This document shows positions 47,314 through 63,899 of a stretch of 64,000 bases of DNA, in pieces. Source of the stretch: Linnemannia elongata (taxonomy: Eukaryota; Mortierellomycota; Mortierellomycetes; Mortierellales; Mortierellaceae); assembly GCA_036320915.1 (NCBI GenBank), contig JAXBDG010000009.1, positions 1,240,001 to 1,304,000 on the forward strand, given 5' to 3'. Under the pieces are notes generated by a model that saw nothing but the letters and a program-made list of their open reading frames with translations, ran no database searches and was not told the origin of the DNA. Each line of letters begins with the position of its first letter. Within the stretch, counting starts at the first letter, position 1. Position numbers and translations under genes: made by a program.

Positions 47314-49872
47314 GGGAGCGTTTTGTTGAACTGTTGCTTGTTTTTTAGTTGTTGGTTGCTGATGGTATACCGGGTCGATATGAAAAGACTCGACTCGTTA
47401 AAAAGTCTAAGTTGTTGGTGTTGGCGGTAGAGTGGGGGAGAAGACACGGGAGATAGGGCGAGTGTTACAAGACGACCAATAGGAGAGAAAAGTTGAAGAA
47501 TGAAAAGCCAGAGAGTCAGTCTTAACGTGTGCATGCAAAAAAAAGGACGTGAGTTGGAGAGACAGTTGTGTTTTTATGCTGAAGGAGTCATTCGGAGAGT
47601 GGAAAGTAGAGAGAGAGAGAAATTAGGAGCGGAGGTTTGGTGAAAGTGCAAGAGTGCATGTGTGGCAACAGGGAGAAGGAGTAGGAGGTGTGAAAGAGTG
47701 TTGAGTGTGAGTGAAGGAGGAGGAAGGAGGTTGATGGTGACGCTTACTTTGTGGTGAAAGGGCGAAGTAACGTTGTTGAGTGTGCGTTATGTGTCTTCCT
47801 TGTTGGTTGTTGTATGGGTTGTTATTAGGGACGAGTTGAGGATGAGCGAGGATGGGCGTAAGAGTAGTCGGATATGTTATGCATCGAGATGATGGAAGTG
47901 GAGAGGAGGGTTGTTAGGATGCTGCTGCAATGCAACGAGAAGGAAGGAGGACGGAGGAGGAGGAGGAGGATGGAAGAGTATGCCCGTACAAGGGAGGAAG
48001 GGGATGAAGAGTCGAGTGTTGAAGTCGAGGCAGGTTCACCAGACACTGCCGAGAAGGAGGATGGAGAATGGGATGAATGAAAGGGAGGGGGAACCGGAAA
48101 GGGAAGAAGAAGGCACAAAGAAGAAGAAAGAAAGGAAATTCAGGCACCATCAGTTGATATTGATCATCCATCGCTCGAGTCTATCTGTCTCTCTCGTTCT
48201 CTTTCTCTCGCTCTCTCTTTCTCTCATTGTGGTTGGCCATGTCTTGTCCTTATTTTTCTTGACAACCTTGCTTTCTGCTCACACGCTTATTTAGCACATC
48301 TAGCCACACACCCACACTTAGTTTACTGACATGTTCACAATTGCCGCTACAAGTCCAGTTCTTACACTCTGCCTATGTGAACGGCATGTCGTCGCTGTCA
48401 CTGGCTGGTAAGCTGGGAACCGACTGACGACCCAACTGCTGACATTTGACCCTTGTGTGCAAGACGCTCTTCCTCACTCGTTCGTTCACTTCACAACGAG
48501 CAAGCATCAACAAAAAAGATACTCATACACAAGATGAGAAATAAAAAAAACTTGAGAGCTTTTACTTGGTTGTTACTTGGTAGCTAAAGAAAAAACAGTG
48601 AGCGCCGATTGGAATGGCCTGCCTGCGTTTCTTCTACCTGTCGCCCCTTCCTTGCCTTGCAAGTCTATATATGTGTATACTTTGTTATTTTTTGTGTTTC
48701 CTGCACAATGAACGATACAAGTCTCAGCAAAGAGAATGACAGGGTACCTTTCACCATCAAAGAACCTATTCCTGACCCAACTTGCAAAGAGTGAAAAAAG
48801 GGAGAGGGATACAAGAAATGGGTTCGCAAGCTGGATCAAATAACAAATTAGCGTCAATTGCCCATATATTTTTGAGAGCAATAATCTCATAAATACAAAA
48901 GTGTTTGTGGTCTTTGAGACAAGGTAAAAACATAATTAGCACACCGTGGAAGTCATGGAAAAAAAGAGGCGGTAAATTAGGTCTACGTCCTGGCTCTGAC
49001 TGGCACCCTGCTTGAAAGGCATGAGTTATGCTTCCTTCCTTTGCCCCCCCCCCCCCCCCCCCCCTCTTTGCGTTCACCTTCGAAAATATCATTTTTTATT
49101 CGGCGCCCACCTCACTTCATCATCGTCGACGCCCAGAAGTCGTTGGCATGAGAAAATAGAAACATTACTTGGCTCGTGTCCCAGAAATGAAGGAGGAGAG
49201 GCATTTACCATCGTTCGATAGAAATGTGAGGAGTAGAAAGGTACCAAATGCCCCAGGTATGTTGTGCTGTAGACTAGCATACCACAAACGAGTGCTTTCT
49301 TTGCTGTTGTCCTCTTGTTTTTCTACATCACCGTATTTTCCTGGTGCAAAAGTGTAGACATGGCACAATTCTCTGGTAATACTTGAAGATCAGTTCTCCT
49401 ACTTCATTGCGCTCTCGGTTACCTTCAATCTATTGCTCAAACGCACTACCAACATTGCCATTCGTCTCTAGTAGCTCCATTCTGGCGCTATTTTTTCTCC
49501 ATCGTTTCCTTTCCTTGCACAACGTCATACCTAACGTTCAATTGCTCCCTCCCCCCAAGAAAAGCATGGTTTTGTACCTGACTCTTAACACGATGCGAAT
49601 CCCTACCCATCGTTTAACACGGATGAGCAAACCACTCTCTTTCTTCCCTAGCGTTCATTGCAAAGTCGCGACCCAACATTACATTCTGCGATAGTTCATT
49701 TTCTCCTCGGCAAGTTGCAAGAAAAAAAACGATAGAAAAAGAAGAAGAGAACGTCTGTCCTCCCTTTTTGTGATCAATTTAGATCACTATCAATGCCTTG
49801 CAGAACACGTCGCATCCATCCCAAGTCCCAACATCTCCATCGCATCATCCATTTTTGTGTGTGTATGCAGGC
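47314..49872. other. gene-poor divergent intergenic region, part 1
   Basis: Upstream of the surface-protein gene. Pyrimidine-rich on the minus strand to about 48130, with a CCAAT word near 47476. C21 at 49044-49064. Short frames only, none supported. Confidence 0.45.
49044..49064. repeat. C21 homopolymer
   Basis: Twenty-one C in non-coding DNA. Confidence 0.95.
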
Positions 49873-50215
49873 TTATTCTTGTCGAAGGAGATGATTGAAG
49901 TAGGTGAGTATTGACCTACTGCCTGCACAAGGAACAGAAAGAATAAGATCATTATTTCCTGTCATAACTCCAATGATGCTCTGAATGGAAATAAAGAAGC
50001 TTAATCCATGAACAACGCGCAGGAACAGGAATGAAAAAAAGGGTGCCCAAGTTGGCACCCACATTGGGAAGCCGATCCTTCTCTTGAACCTGAAAATAAA
50101 AAATCCAACAAGACACGTCTACCCCACCTCCGCTCCTGTGAATTTTTCCCTCCTTGCTCCCTATTATGACTGACCTGTAGGTAAGACTAAATACATGACT
50201 TCCACTTCCTGCCAT
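49873..50215 (-). CDS. possible small hydrophobic protein (two exons)
   Basis: A minus-strand model with exons 50215-50175 and 50089-49873 joins in frame to 85 aa. The acceptor is good (TTTTATTTTCAG) but the donor is weak (AG|GTCAGT). The product would have a basic patch and one or two hydrophobic stretches (about 25-50) and ends at TAA 49873. A second frame across the same exon is also open, which weakens the case. Unrecognised; it could be chance. Confidence 0.2.
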
Positions 50216-53200
50216 TCTCTTGCTCATAGCTTTTACGCCTTTTGTCACTAGGATTAGGAGCAGAAAGCGGTGTGGCCATGAACGGCAATAAGCCCGTGTG
50301 GCGTGTCTGAAGCGGTAGTTGATTTTTCTCACTCAGTTCAGCTCTTGAAGGGTAGGAGCATGAAGGTGAAAGGAAGAGGAATGCCTTTTTGCCAACATTG
50401 TAATACATATGTGTTTTAGTGAAGAAGTGAGGATATGGGTGTTGAGGTAGAGGAGTACACTCGCTATGATATGTCATATCCATTGCGATAAAAGGATGAA
50501 GAAAACGTGTAGCGATAATTAAGGCGATGAACAAGGGAAACAACTGGGCAAGAAAAAAAAAATAAAGAAGAAAGAAAAGAAATGAAGAGGAAGAAGAGCA
50601 CAGGTCGCAAACGTGGGTGGAATCAATAATTCACTTCCCAAGAGCACCAATTTCGTTTGGGCACAGTTGCAAGCAGCCAACAAATAAAATAGTTGGAGAG
50701 AGAAGAGTGGGGAAGGAGGAAGGGTGTGTGGTTCTGTTGGCAAAAGACAGAGAGAGAGAGACCTGTCTGGCCCTGCATTTCCTTATCTATGGTCCATCTA
50801 TTCAAACCCAGCAAGATAGTGGAAACAAGAAAACAAAAAACAAACGTCGGACGACGAAGGGAAAGAGCGCCAAAACTGGGGCCAAGCCGTCCTTTTCTTC
50901 ACCCTGTTTGTTCGTTCAGACAACGGCGACGACGAGCATTAAAGAAAGAACTGAACGTTTGGCCACCAGAAAGCCAGAAAGAGGATCGGGTCACCAGTCT
51001 GGCTTCGTTTTTTAAACCTGTCCACGGACAAATAATCACAAAAACTATTGCCGGTCTTTGATTCACCTCTCTCACCCTTGTTGTCCATTGCTTCAAAAAG
51101 TGAACTTGAAGAAGAGGGAAAAAAAGAAGGGCAAGTTCAGACTGCTTTCGCTTTTTATCTGAATAGAAAAACAAGCAAGCGGAAGCAACAAATGACGGGC
51201 AAGTCAATTCTCTATCCCCCTCTTTTTTTTTGTGGAGGAGTGGAGTCAACCTTGAATTATGTGGGTGAGAGCATATCAGCAAAAAAGAATAAAAAATGTT
51301 TCAAAAGGGCTTGTTCAGGCACCACTTTGTTTTCTCTTTCCGTCTTTCTCCCTTGTTTGTTTTTTCAGGCATTATGCGCTTGAACCACCATCCATCATCT
51401 AATCCAACAACAACACCCCCCGCTTCGTCGCATTACATGTTTTGTTGTTATTCACAAACCCGTTCGAGAGCCTTGTCCACTGTTAGTGAACGATGGGTCG
51501 GAACACTCAACTTTTCTCTCTTTTCTCTCCTTTTGAAGGGTAAGTTCGGAACTGTAGGACGACTACGATTTTCTACGAAAAAAAAATAATATTTCAGTAA
51601 CAGTGCAATTTAGACCCTTCACTCTCTTTTCTCCTCCGAGCGGGCACATGGAGACCAGATTAACAGCCGCGCTCTTCCTTACCGCTCCTCTCCCTTCTAA
51701 CCTCTCGCTCTCTCGCTGATCCGAATAGAAAACGGATCCAAGAAACGAACAACATGACAACACGACTCCTTCCTTGTCGTCAAAAAAAAAAAAATACAAC
51801 AACCATTATCTTGGAAAAAGCCTCTTATCCTCCTACCCCCAACGCTTTGTTTCATGAACGAGATTGCCTCTTTTAGTGATTGATGCTTGTGGGGAACGCT
51901 CTTGTCAACGGGTCGTCGCGTGGAAAAGTTGTTGGGTTGAACTAGTTATTTGTTTGTTCTCTGCAACGATCCTGTCCGTCCGGGGTAAAGGAATGTCGCA
52001 TGGCAAGAACATTCACGAGGAAATGTGGGGTAACACTAGGAATCATCTCTCGTGTGAATAAGAAGTGTGAAGGTGAACAATTCGCAAAGTGGGTGTCTTT
52101 TTCTTTTTTGTTCCTTCCTACTTCGCCAATGGGTTCCTTGTGGTAGACATGCATGAGAGAGGTGGGATTGGGTGGAGCAATTGTGCACCCCTAATTGTCT
52201 ATAAGATAGCTAGCAGCAAAAGGTTGTTCCGGAACAATGTAGGTCATTCATTGGATGACATCGATAGAAGAGGGAGCAAAATGCAAAGGTGGTAAAAAGA
52301 GAACAAAAGTGTCATGCTTGGTCCTTTCTATTCTATCTGCCCGTGTTCTTGAACCAGCGCTAAGTTAGGGTCATTGATTGTTCAAGAACAGAAAAGAGGC
52401 GAGGCATTTTTACTCCTGTAGTCTCTCATTCATCCAGGGGTGGAATAAATGTAACTAAGACAAGAGCGTACAAACATGCCTGCGAGGAGAATGGATATGT
52501 GGATGAACAAAACGAGGGTGGGGTCTTGTTGGCGCGATAATTGGGATTACTATTGCTTGTTCTTGCTTCAAGATAGGACACTTAAAGGCAAGCCGACGAT
52601 GAGATATTATTGTTGATGTTGACGATATTTTTAATCTTTTGAGCGCGAATCGATTGATATATGTTCACAGTAGCAATGGACACAGACATATAGCAAAGAA
52701 CAACGAGAGAGAGAGAAGCAACCAGCCCTCATCTACCCGAACGGCTAAAGGGAAACGAACGAGAGCAACGGGTGGCAAGGGTGTGAGAGTGTGTGATGTG
52801 TGATGTGTGAGCTGGGCTGGGCTGAGAATCAGGGGGGGAGCCGATTACAATAGATTCCGACCTCAAGCGAAGAGGGTACAAGCAGTCGATGAAGAAGTGG
52901 AGTAAAGTGGTTAGCACAGTTGGAACGAGGGGAGAAGAAACAACGGCGATTGAATGGAGAATACCCCATCCCCCAATTCAATTACAGAAAAAAGGTTCTG
53001 TTATCTCTTACACACAATCGCACCTCAAATTTTTTCATCTTGGACGAATAAATACACCCACACAAGCACACTCTCTTTTCTCTTCTCTTCTCTTCATCTA
53101 ATCTCACTCCCATTCACACAACTCCATCACCTCACTCCTCACTTCTTCACTCTTCTCCTCTTTACTCTACTCTCCTCTTTACTACAACTCCACTCTACTC

Positions 53201-53249
53201 TCCTCCTCTTTCTCTCTTTAATCGAAATCATATACAAAATATCACAATA
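50216..53249. other. gene-poor divergent intergenic region, part 2
   Basis: No supported gene. Mixed A- and C/T-rich DNA. A strongly C/T-rich block at about 53040-53215 just before the malic enzyme start is its probable leader. Confidence 0.5.
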
Positions 53250-56217
<2,968 letters not shown>

Positions 56218-56334
56218 AAGGGATAGCAGCATTCATGCGCCCTTTTTGTATTTTTTAGTTCTTTTCTTTCTTTATCATTTTGCATCCCTTGACCAACCAC
56301 GCCTACCCTTCATCATCCATCCTAGAAATCCTAG

Positions 56335-56340
56335 AATAAA
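56335..56340 (+). terminator. poly(A) signal of malic enzyme
   Basis: AATAAA 118 nt after the stop codon. Confidence 0.6.
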
Positions 56341-56645
56341 ATCCCTCCCTTTACGATTCTCATGAACAAAAAAAAAGTTGACTTATACTATTGTTGTTCT
56401 TTACCAGTTCCCCCACCTGTGGTTAAAAGCCAGCCTCCGTTCGTTGATCTATCAAACTAGAGGTGATGATCAATTGCAAGAGTCTAAAGAGCAGTCACGG
56501 GAAAGGGGAGGCTATTTCTTTTGAGGGGGCATAGTCCGTTTGTGTGCTCTCTCTCGAATTTTTAATACAGGTGCGAAGGCATAATGTTTTATAATCAGGA
56601 TTGAATAGCGGCCGCCTATTCAATCGCAGCCCGCCAACGGACCGC

Positions 56646-56656
56646 CAGCCAATCAG
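56646..56656 (+). promoter_or_regulatory. CCAAT box upstream of the Stm1-like gene
   Basis: AGCCAATCAGA, a full match to the HAP/NF-Y element core (CCAATCA), about 415 nt upstream of the start codon. Confidence 0.45.
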
Positions 56657-57066
56657 AGCGCACACAACACCCCCAAATACCCTTCTTCTATCAACAAACA
56701 TCCGTGATATCCATTGCAACAACCATACATCCATCGACGGGCGCCGGCACATCCATCATCAGTCCGTCCATGCCCCAGCACCATTATCGACACCTGTCCC
56801 TATGGGATCGTCCATTGGCCGTGAAAGGGCGGAAGCTGGGCAGGCCTGCTGGAGCGTAGGCTTTTATTTTTTCAATATCGTCTTTGTTTATTTTTCGACA
56901 GGCCAGAAACGACAGCAGGAGGATTGATTATTTCGACTCTGACGAGAAAGGACCGACAGATCAACAAGACATCGAAAACTCCAACCAAAACGAAAAAGCA
57001 AAGCAGCAATCATGAATTAACATCTCGATCCACCCTCCTTCTCTCGACTTACCGACTACACAGGCA

Positions 57067-58938
57067 ATGGCGTCTACAAATATCTTTGACCTTCTCAACG
57101 ACGACGCTCAGGATCAGGAGATCCAGATCCCTGTTGTCAAGAAGGATGTGAAGCCCGCTGCGGCCAAGCCCGCTGCCGCTGCCACCAAGACCGCTGAGAA
57201 GGCCCCCCGCAAGGACGGTGCCCGCGGTGGCAAGCCCAGAGACGGTGATGACCGTGGTAAGCACCCAGACCCGACTCCCTGGACTTTATTTTTTTTTTCT
57301 TTTTGTGCTTTTTTTTTCTTGCAAGACAAGCCGAGAGAGAAACCGAGTCGAGACGGGCCAGGAGCCAGGAGGAAGGATCATCTGACAGGAGACAAGGACG
57401 TCAAAGGGCAACACAGCAAGGTGCAAGCTTACGACCGATACCCATTTTCCAACGGGGACAGGCCGCAAGACAGGCACGAGCACCTTGCTTTTGTCCTCTT
57501 GAAGTTTCGAACAGGAGCAGGACGAACCTTTGATCCCACTCCAGATCTGGATCGACACCCTTTTTCTCCGATGAAGCTTGTCTCAACAAGTGTTCATTGC
57601 AAGAAAAAGGATCAGACTCAACCTTTTTGATTCAGGGCAGCCTTTGTGTGTGAACCGACCACTTTTTTTTTCTTGGCTCGGGACAGATCGCACTTTTTAA
57701 GGCTGCCCTGGAGTTGTGCTGGATTTGTTTCTCCGCCAACAAAAACGACAACAAACAACACGACTCTCCGGCAAGGCAGTGCGACTGCTGTATATCTGGC
57801 GACAGCAATTGAAGCAGCGACTTTCAGCTGGCACAAAATGCCCTTTCAGCATTATGATGCTCAGTCTTCGACAAACAGCCGACAACGGAGCAAATCAACA
57901 AGCCAACGGCACATTTGACCTTAGCGATAGCAGATCCCTCTAGACGACTCGGCACACTTTTCGACCCACAGGAACGGACGCTCTCTTTTTCGACAACATT
58001 CTGGTTCAGGAACCGTCAATTGGCTCTCCTTCTTTCCCTCATTTTTCAGTCCTACACAAAAGCATGTTGAAAACATACCAGTTCTCTGACCGGCCCCTTT
58101 TCTTTCTTTCGCTTGCTTGCTTACAGCTCCCCGTGGCCCCCGTTTCGACCGCACTCCCCGTGACGGTGCTGCTCCCCGTGCCCCCCGTGCTCCCCGCGCT
58201 CCCCGCGGTGGTCGCCACGGTGGTTTCGACCGCCACTCCGGCACCGGCATTGTTGACTCCGAGAAGAAGGAGAACAACCGTCTCGGTGAGCCCGCTGCTT
58301 CCTCCCTCGAGGGTGAGAAGGACGCTCAGTTGTAAGTGACGTTGGAGATCTGGTGGTGATTCTGCAGTTCTACCAGGATTAAGACAATCCAATGGATAAT
58401 TGCACGAGAGATGTACTAAACATTTCGCCCATTTTACACCAATTTCTGGAACCAAAATAACAATCCAAATAGGAGCGCTGAGGCCCCCGTCGCCGCCCCT
58501 GAGCCCGTCGAGCCCGAGGTTGTTGTCAAGACCCTTGACGACTACCTGGCCGAGAAGGCCGCCAAGGCCCTCAAGCTTGCCCTTCCCGAGACCCGTGCCG
58601 CCAACGCTGGATCGGACAACTCCCAGTGGAAGAACGCCCAGGTCCTCGAGGTTGAGGAGACTGGCGATTTCATCAAGATGAAGGCCGACTCTGTTGCCAA
58701 GGCCCGCAAGGGTAAGAAGGAATCCAAGGTCTTGATCAAGGATATTGAGGTCCGCTACACCGAGCCCGCCCGTGAGCAGCCCGCCCCCCGCGGTGCTTTC
58801 CGTGGTGGCCGTGGTGGTGCTGCCCGCGGTGCCCGTGGCGGTAACAACGCCCAGGCTCCCCGTGCCCCCCGTGCTCCCCGTGGTGCCTCCGTTAACGTTG
58901 ACGACACCGAGCTCTTCCCTTCCCTCGGCTCCAAGTAA
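57067..58938 (+). CDS. SERBP1/Stm1-like RG-rich ribosome-associated mRNA-binding protein
   Basis: Exons 57067-57256, 58127-58331 and 58473-58938 join to 286 aa. The N terminus (STNIFDLLNDDAQD) matches the Stm1 N-terminal signature (NxFDLLxxD), followed by Ala/Lys/Pro-rich sequence. The second exon carries APR/RGG-type repeats and FDRHSGTGIVDSEKK, resembling the conserved HSG-core motif of the HABP4/SERBP1 family. A predicted helix LDDYLAEKAAKALKL and a Lys-rich segment follow, then a second RGG/APR array and a conserved-looking acidic end (DTELFPSLGSK). Family members bind mRNA and occupy the channel of inactive 80S ribosomes; this role is inferred. The first intron (870 nt) is the longest in the window. 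AATAAA at 59007-59012. Confidence 0.88.
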
Positions 58939-59006
58939 ATTTTGATTTGATCGCCATTTCGACCCCCTACTCCTCCTTCGCGTCCTTTAAAAAAGATGTT
59001 TTTTTG

Positions 59007-59012
59007 AATAAA
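59007..59012 (+). terminator. poly(A) signal of the Stm1-like gene
   Basis: AATAAA 69 nt after the stop codon. Confidence 0.6.
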
Positions 59013-62000
59013 AGAAACTCCTTGTTGTAATTCACACGTTTGCTTTTATATTCCAAAAAAGATAAACATGCTGTTGTTACGTGTTTTTCTCTTTTGGGGC
59101 GTTTGCAGTTCTTGCGCGCCTAGGAAACATTTTTTAGCTTCTCACGCGTTGTTAATTAGCGAAGGTTGGGTCGGGTAAGGGGGGTTTCATCTTCTATGGT
59201 AGGAGAGTTGGCCTGTGTGTTGATGTTTGTTTAAGGATGACAAACGGTTTGACGCGGGGGCTTGGATGGAATTTCAGGTACATGGTTTGCGGCTTTGCAA
59301 AACGAGAGGTGTGTGTGTGTGTATGGTGGGAGGACAAAGAAAAGTGCGTGCGCGATTTGTTTGTGTATACATGTATCTAATTCATCATTAAATCACCTCT
59401 GTCATAAAACATCCGGACTCAACTTTGTACACTCTTTATTCTTTATGCGCTTTGGCATGCCGGATGCAGGTAGTAACAAGCCAGTGAATAAATGAAGAAA
59501 AAAAATATCGTATGATGTTTTCTTTTTTTTTGAGGCAGGGTAGGAACCATAAGTACACATGGATTGGGATGGGTTGTTGGTTTTTTTTTTTTGCGACGAT
59601 CGGTTATTTTTTTTCCATGGTTTCTTTCTTATTTTCTTGCCAACGTTTTGCTTCGTTCTGCTCTCAGTAAGAAAGAAGAAGGGCTTTGCATGTGAAATGC
59701 GGGGGGATGTGATAAGGAGAGGTGGGAAGGGAATACAATAATGAATTACTCCACTATATTGAATGGCTGTTCTTCAAAGTGACCAACGATGGGTAAAGAG
59801 AGTCGTGTGTGTTTGTACATGTACTCTAATGCATGGATATGAATATTTATGTATGTGTGTATGGGATGTACCACTTCTGTGAGTGTATGAGTGTGTGCGT
59901 GGAATAGGGTTGTGCACATGTCCAAAATGGCTGGGCGAGCGAGCCAAAGAAACAGCATGTGGAAGGGGAGGAAGGAGGTACTGTAGTCAACGGGGGGGGG
60001 GGGGGGTTTGTATGTTTGTGCTTTGAGTTCGTTGCCCGCCCACTCCACAAACAAAAGCCTCTTTGGTGGCACCATCATCACTAAGCAAGAATAAACAGAT
60101 GGGGAGAGGGAGAGAGAGAGAGAGAGAGAATGAGAGAGCAGACGATGGACGATGGAAGAAGGGGAGCAAACATGGAAAAAGAGAGGGGAGGGGCGGTGAA
60201 GACGAGAGACAAAAGGGATAGAAAAAGAGCTTTCGGCATGGATGGGTTCATTCCTTTTGCTCCACAAAACTCACACGGCGGCGGTTGGACGGAGTTGTTG
60301 TTCTTTCGACCCTGTGTTGTTTAGTTGTTTGTACCTTTGTTTTTTTGTTTGTGCATTGTGGAGCACTTTGTAGCGCTACAGATATACACTTTAAAGTAGA
60401 GCCTGCACCTTGTTGTTGAAGCATTCTCTTTGTTGTAGTTGTTTGTTGTTTGTATATTTCTTCTTTTTCATCCGGGTTCCTTGATTTAGTTCGCATCGTT
60501 AAAAGGGACGATTTGTATGCGCTCAACACCAAGAAAGCAGCTGCGACAACAAAAAACCATGCGTGAGGCATAAAGCCACTTACAAAGCAAGATCACGAAG
60601 AAGAGAGGAAAAGAACGAAATACAAGGGAGTGGTCGTCCATTTTTCTTTACAAACAAAACTTCCTCGGGAAGAAGGGAGGGAACCATGGCTCATTGGACA
60701 GTGAAAACGGGCGTAAACGGGATGGGTAATGCATGAACAAGGGCAGTATCGATATATTTTTTTTTGGTGCTCAGTCTGCAGAGCTCCCTCTTTTCTCTCC
60801 TTTGTTCTTGGTATTTTTTATGTACTCCGCTAAAGCGGGTTTGTGGAAGAAGAAGCAATCGAACCCATGAAGAATAAAGAAACACAGTATAAACGCGTGC
60901 TGGAAAGAAAGGGAGAGAGAGAGAGCCTTGACTCTAGGACGCGGACCCCACATGTGCGGCGCGGCGGCGGAGATGTTGGTTTGTAAGAGAGTATGCTTGC
61001 AAACACATCCCACACGCCAATTCTTACCAAGAATATATGTTGTTTCGTTATTTCCTTTCCTTGGCACATAACCACTCTCCTCAAAACACCTTGGGCTACA
61101 GTCAAGGAAAAGTAGGATACAGGAGAGGAAAAAGTAGAGTTGGGAGCAACTGAAAAAAGCGAAAAAAAAAAAGTTAATGAGGAGGCAAGGGACAAACGGG
61201 CGCTCGAAGTATCTATTTCAGAAAACAGGTACATTCTTTACTTGAGCAAAAGTCTGCATGTATCGTCTCCTCTGCCTTCCTTACTTTGTGCCCTTTGCGC
61301 TCCTTATTCACTTTGCATTTATTTTTCTATCCGTTTCCTTACATGTTTGTTTATATTTATTTGTGTTGGATGGTTGACGTTTTGGGCGCTCTGTGCCCAA
61401 AAGAGAATAAATCTCTCCTCTCTCCCTTTTATTTTCTAGAGTGGAAGACGGGAGGGTCAATTATCTATTTGTCACCAAGAACAACATAGATATGCATCAC
61501 CAACAACAGTATCCCTTCATTGAGTAACGCCAACAAAGAAACACAACCTGCACTGCTACTCTACGTCTTGGGCAACTCAGGAAATGACCAATAGTTTATC
61601 CCTTTCGCTCCTTTTCTTTTCTTCTCCCCAGCCTGCGAGATGTATCATTCGCTTCATATACGTGCTTTGCGTGCATCTGCGTATGTTTTTGTAACCAGGC
61701 TGGATGCACTTGCATATGCGATCAAAGAAAGAAGTAAGGAGGGACATGTACCAGATCTTGGATACTCTTTCCCTAAAATGCAAAGCGGAAAAGAAGAAGA
61801 GAATCAGAGACTATTCTCGGTCTAGAACATAAACAAGTTTTTTTTTGATGTTTAGAAGCATCGCATCCGAAGCGAGAGCGAGGGTATGTGTGAGAGAAGA
61901 AGAGGATAATCGCCTCGAACAAGTGGGCGCTACAAAAGAAAAAAAATACGGATGTGTAGGAAAGATGTTAAAGTAAAAGGTACAATACAAAAGGGTTCCA

Positions 62001-63843
62001 AGGTGCTCTCAACTTTCCAACAGAGTAAGTGTGCAAAGGTAAAGTAAGGGCAAGTGCTGAATAGGGTGGGAGAGTGCCAGTGAGATCAAAAATAAAAGTT
62101 GGATGGAGCTCAGATATCAGGCCATCTTTGAATTGTTTGCTTATCGCCCTCCTCTCGTTTCTCTTTAGAAATTGCTCTTGCTGTGCTACCCAACAAGCCC
62201 TTTAAGCCTCATTTTTTTTCTCCCTCTCTTTTGTCTTTACCGCTCTTCCTTTGTGTTTGTCTTCGTCTTTCAACAAGGTTTAGTAAAGTGCAAGAAAAGA
62301 AAATACGCCCATGGCCAGGCAATTGAGATTTAACCAAGGACTATGAGAGAGTGAAAGGAAGGGAAAGAAGGACGGACATGGCAGACGGACAAGTATACCG
62401 CATTCGTCTCAAATCAAGGGCCAATGAAAACGCCAATAAGAAAGAAAGTACTCGACGGTTGTTGTCAATGCTGAAATGCAAGTGTTGAGATCGTTTAGCG
62501 CTTATTTGTTTGTCCATTGTATGCTGTTATGGTTTAACAAACATCTCGATAAACATCTCCAACAAAAACTCTGCTCGGGGAAGGCTCGGGGAAGGAGGGC
62601 AAATGGATGGTCCAGTCATTATCTCAGCAAGGATGAGGATGAGGAGAAACCGATGGTTTAAAGTTACTCACGGACAACAATAAAACTGGTCAACACTTTC
62701 TACTCGAACACTACATCGCTTTTGGTTGAAACCCTTGACCCGTGTCTTTTCTGGCAAGTCAAGGTTGTTTTGTTGTTTTATGGTCATTTTTTCGTTCATG
62801 CTAATGACGGATCCCATCTATAAAGTTTCTCTAGAGGGAATGGCACCCATTTCGAGTAGTGTATTTTATCTTATTGATGTTATTTTTCGTTTGAATATAG
62901 GTGTTTATTTTCTCTCATTTGATCGCTCGTCAACAGTCCATCCCGAAAAATGTCTTTCTTGTGCCACCTTGCCCTTCAGTCCGCGCCTATCCGTCAACAA
63001 TGAAAGGCAGCCAACTAGAGAGCGCAAAGATGTGTGTGAGAGAGAAGGGAAAGCGAAGAAGAGAGACAGAGAGAGAGTGGGAGTGAGTGAGCAAACGAGA
63101 AAGAGACGAAAAGAAAGACAAACATTCACAATAAACGAAGCAATTACACAGACACACAGACAACAACAACACAATCGATTGCCTGTAACTATGGACGAGA
63201 GGAGCGTGAACAACCCTGGCTTGTCGTTTTGTTTATTCGAAAACAAGGATGAATAAGAAAAAAACTTTTAGGCTGTTCGTTGTACCTGGATATCCGCAGG
63301 GGGCAAGCAAGCAAGCTCAAGTTAAGACAAGTGAACGCTCGTCTGCCCAATGGTGATTGCAGCTGCTGTCAGTTTCTCATTTGGTGTGCCCTTTTCTCTG
63401 CATCTCTTCTGCATCTTAATTATCTCTTATTTCCTTTTTCCTTCTTTTTACTCTTTTTGCCTTTCTTTCCTCTACCTTTGCCCCCTTCTCAGCATCCTCC
63501 TTCATCCTTTCTTCTGACCATTCCCTCCCTTCCTCTGAACATTCCCTCCCTTCCTCTAAACTCTTTCACCTTGACATTTTATCCGGAATATCATAATACA
63601 ACTCCTCCTCCTTCCATAAGCACCACCATCAATCATCTTTTTCAGAGCGCTGACAGGACAACATCGTCCCTGAACCTATTAACTTTATCGGCGACCTCAC
63701 CTACCTCCACTATCATTTCCTCTCTTTCCACAACACCTTACTATTTGCGATACCCAACACTTCATATAAGGGACCAAACGCCATCGGACAGAGCAAAAGA
63801 GGAAACAAAGAAAAGTTTTCTTACCCCACTCCAGGTAAAGGCA

Positions 63844-63850
<7 letters not shown>

Positions 63851-63895
<45 letters not shown>
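63851..63895. repeat. (AG)n microsatellite
   Basis: About 22 AG units directly after the donor-like site at 63835. Confidence 0.95.

Positions 63896-63899
<4 letters not shown>

Larger units (their letters stand above)
56218..57066. other. intergenic region, malic enzyme 3' end and Stm1-like promoter
   Basis: 3' UTR with AATAAA at 56335-56340, then the upstream region of the next gene, including a CCAAT box at 56649-56653. No additional gene seen. Confidence 0.6.

Noticed and set aside
48330..48412. Short frame ending at a GTAAGC donor-like site
   Set aside because: Only 26 codons, and I could not find a downstream exon to join it to.
57257..58126. C/D-box snoRNA in the Stm1-like intron
   Set aside because: ATGATG- and CTGA-like words occur but not paired with a terminal stem at the right spacing.
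62726..63256. 176-codon frame near the window end
   Set aside because: Starts at TTG, has an Arg/Glu microsatellite-derived second half, and no splice or family support.
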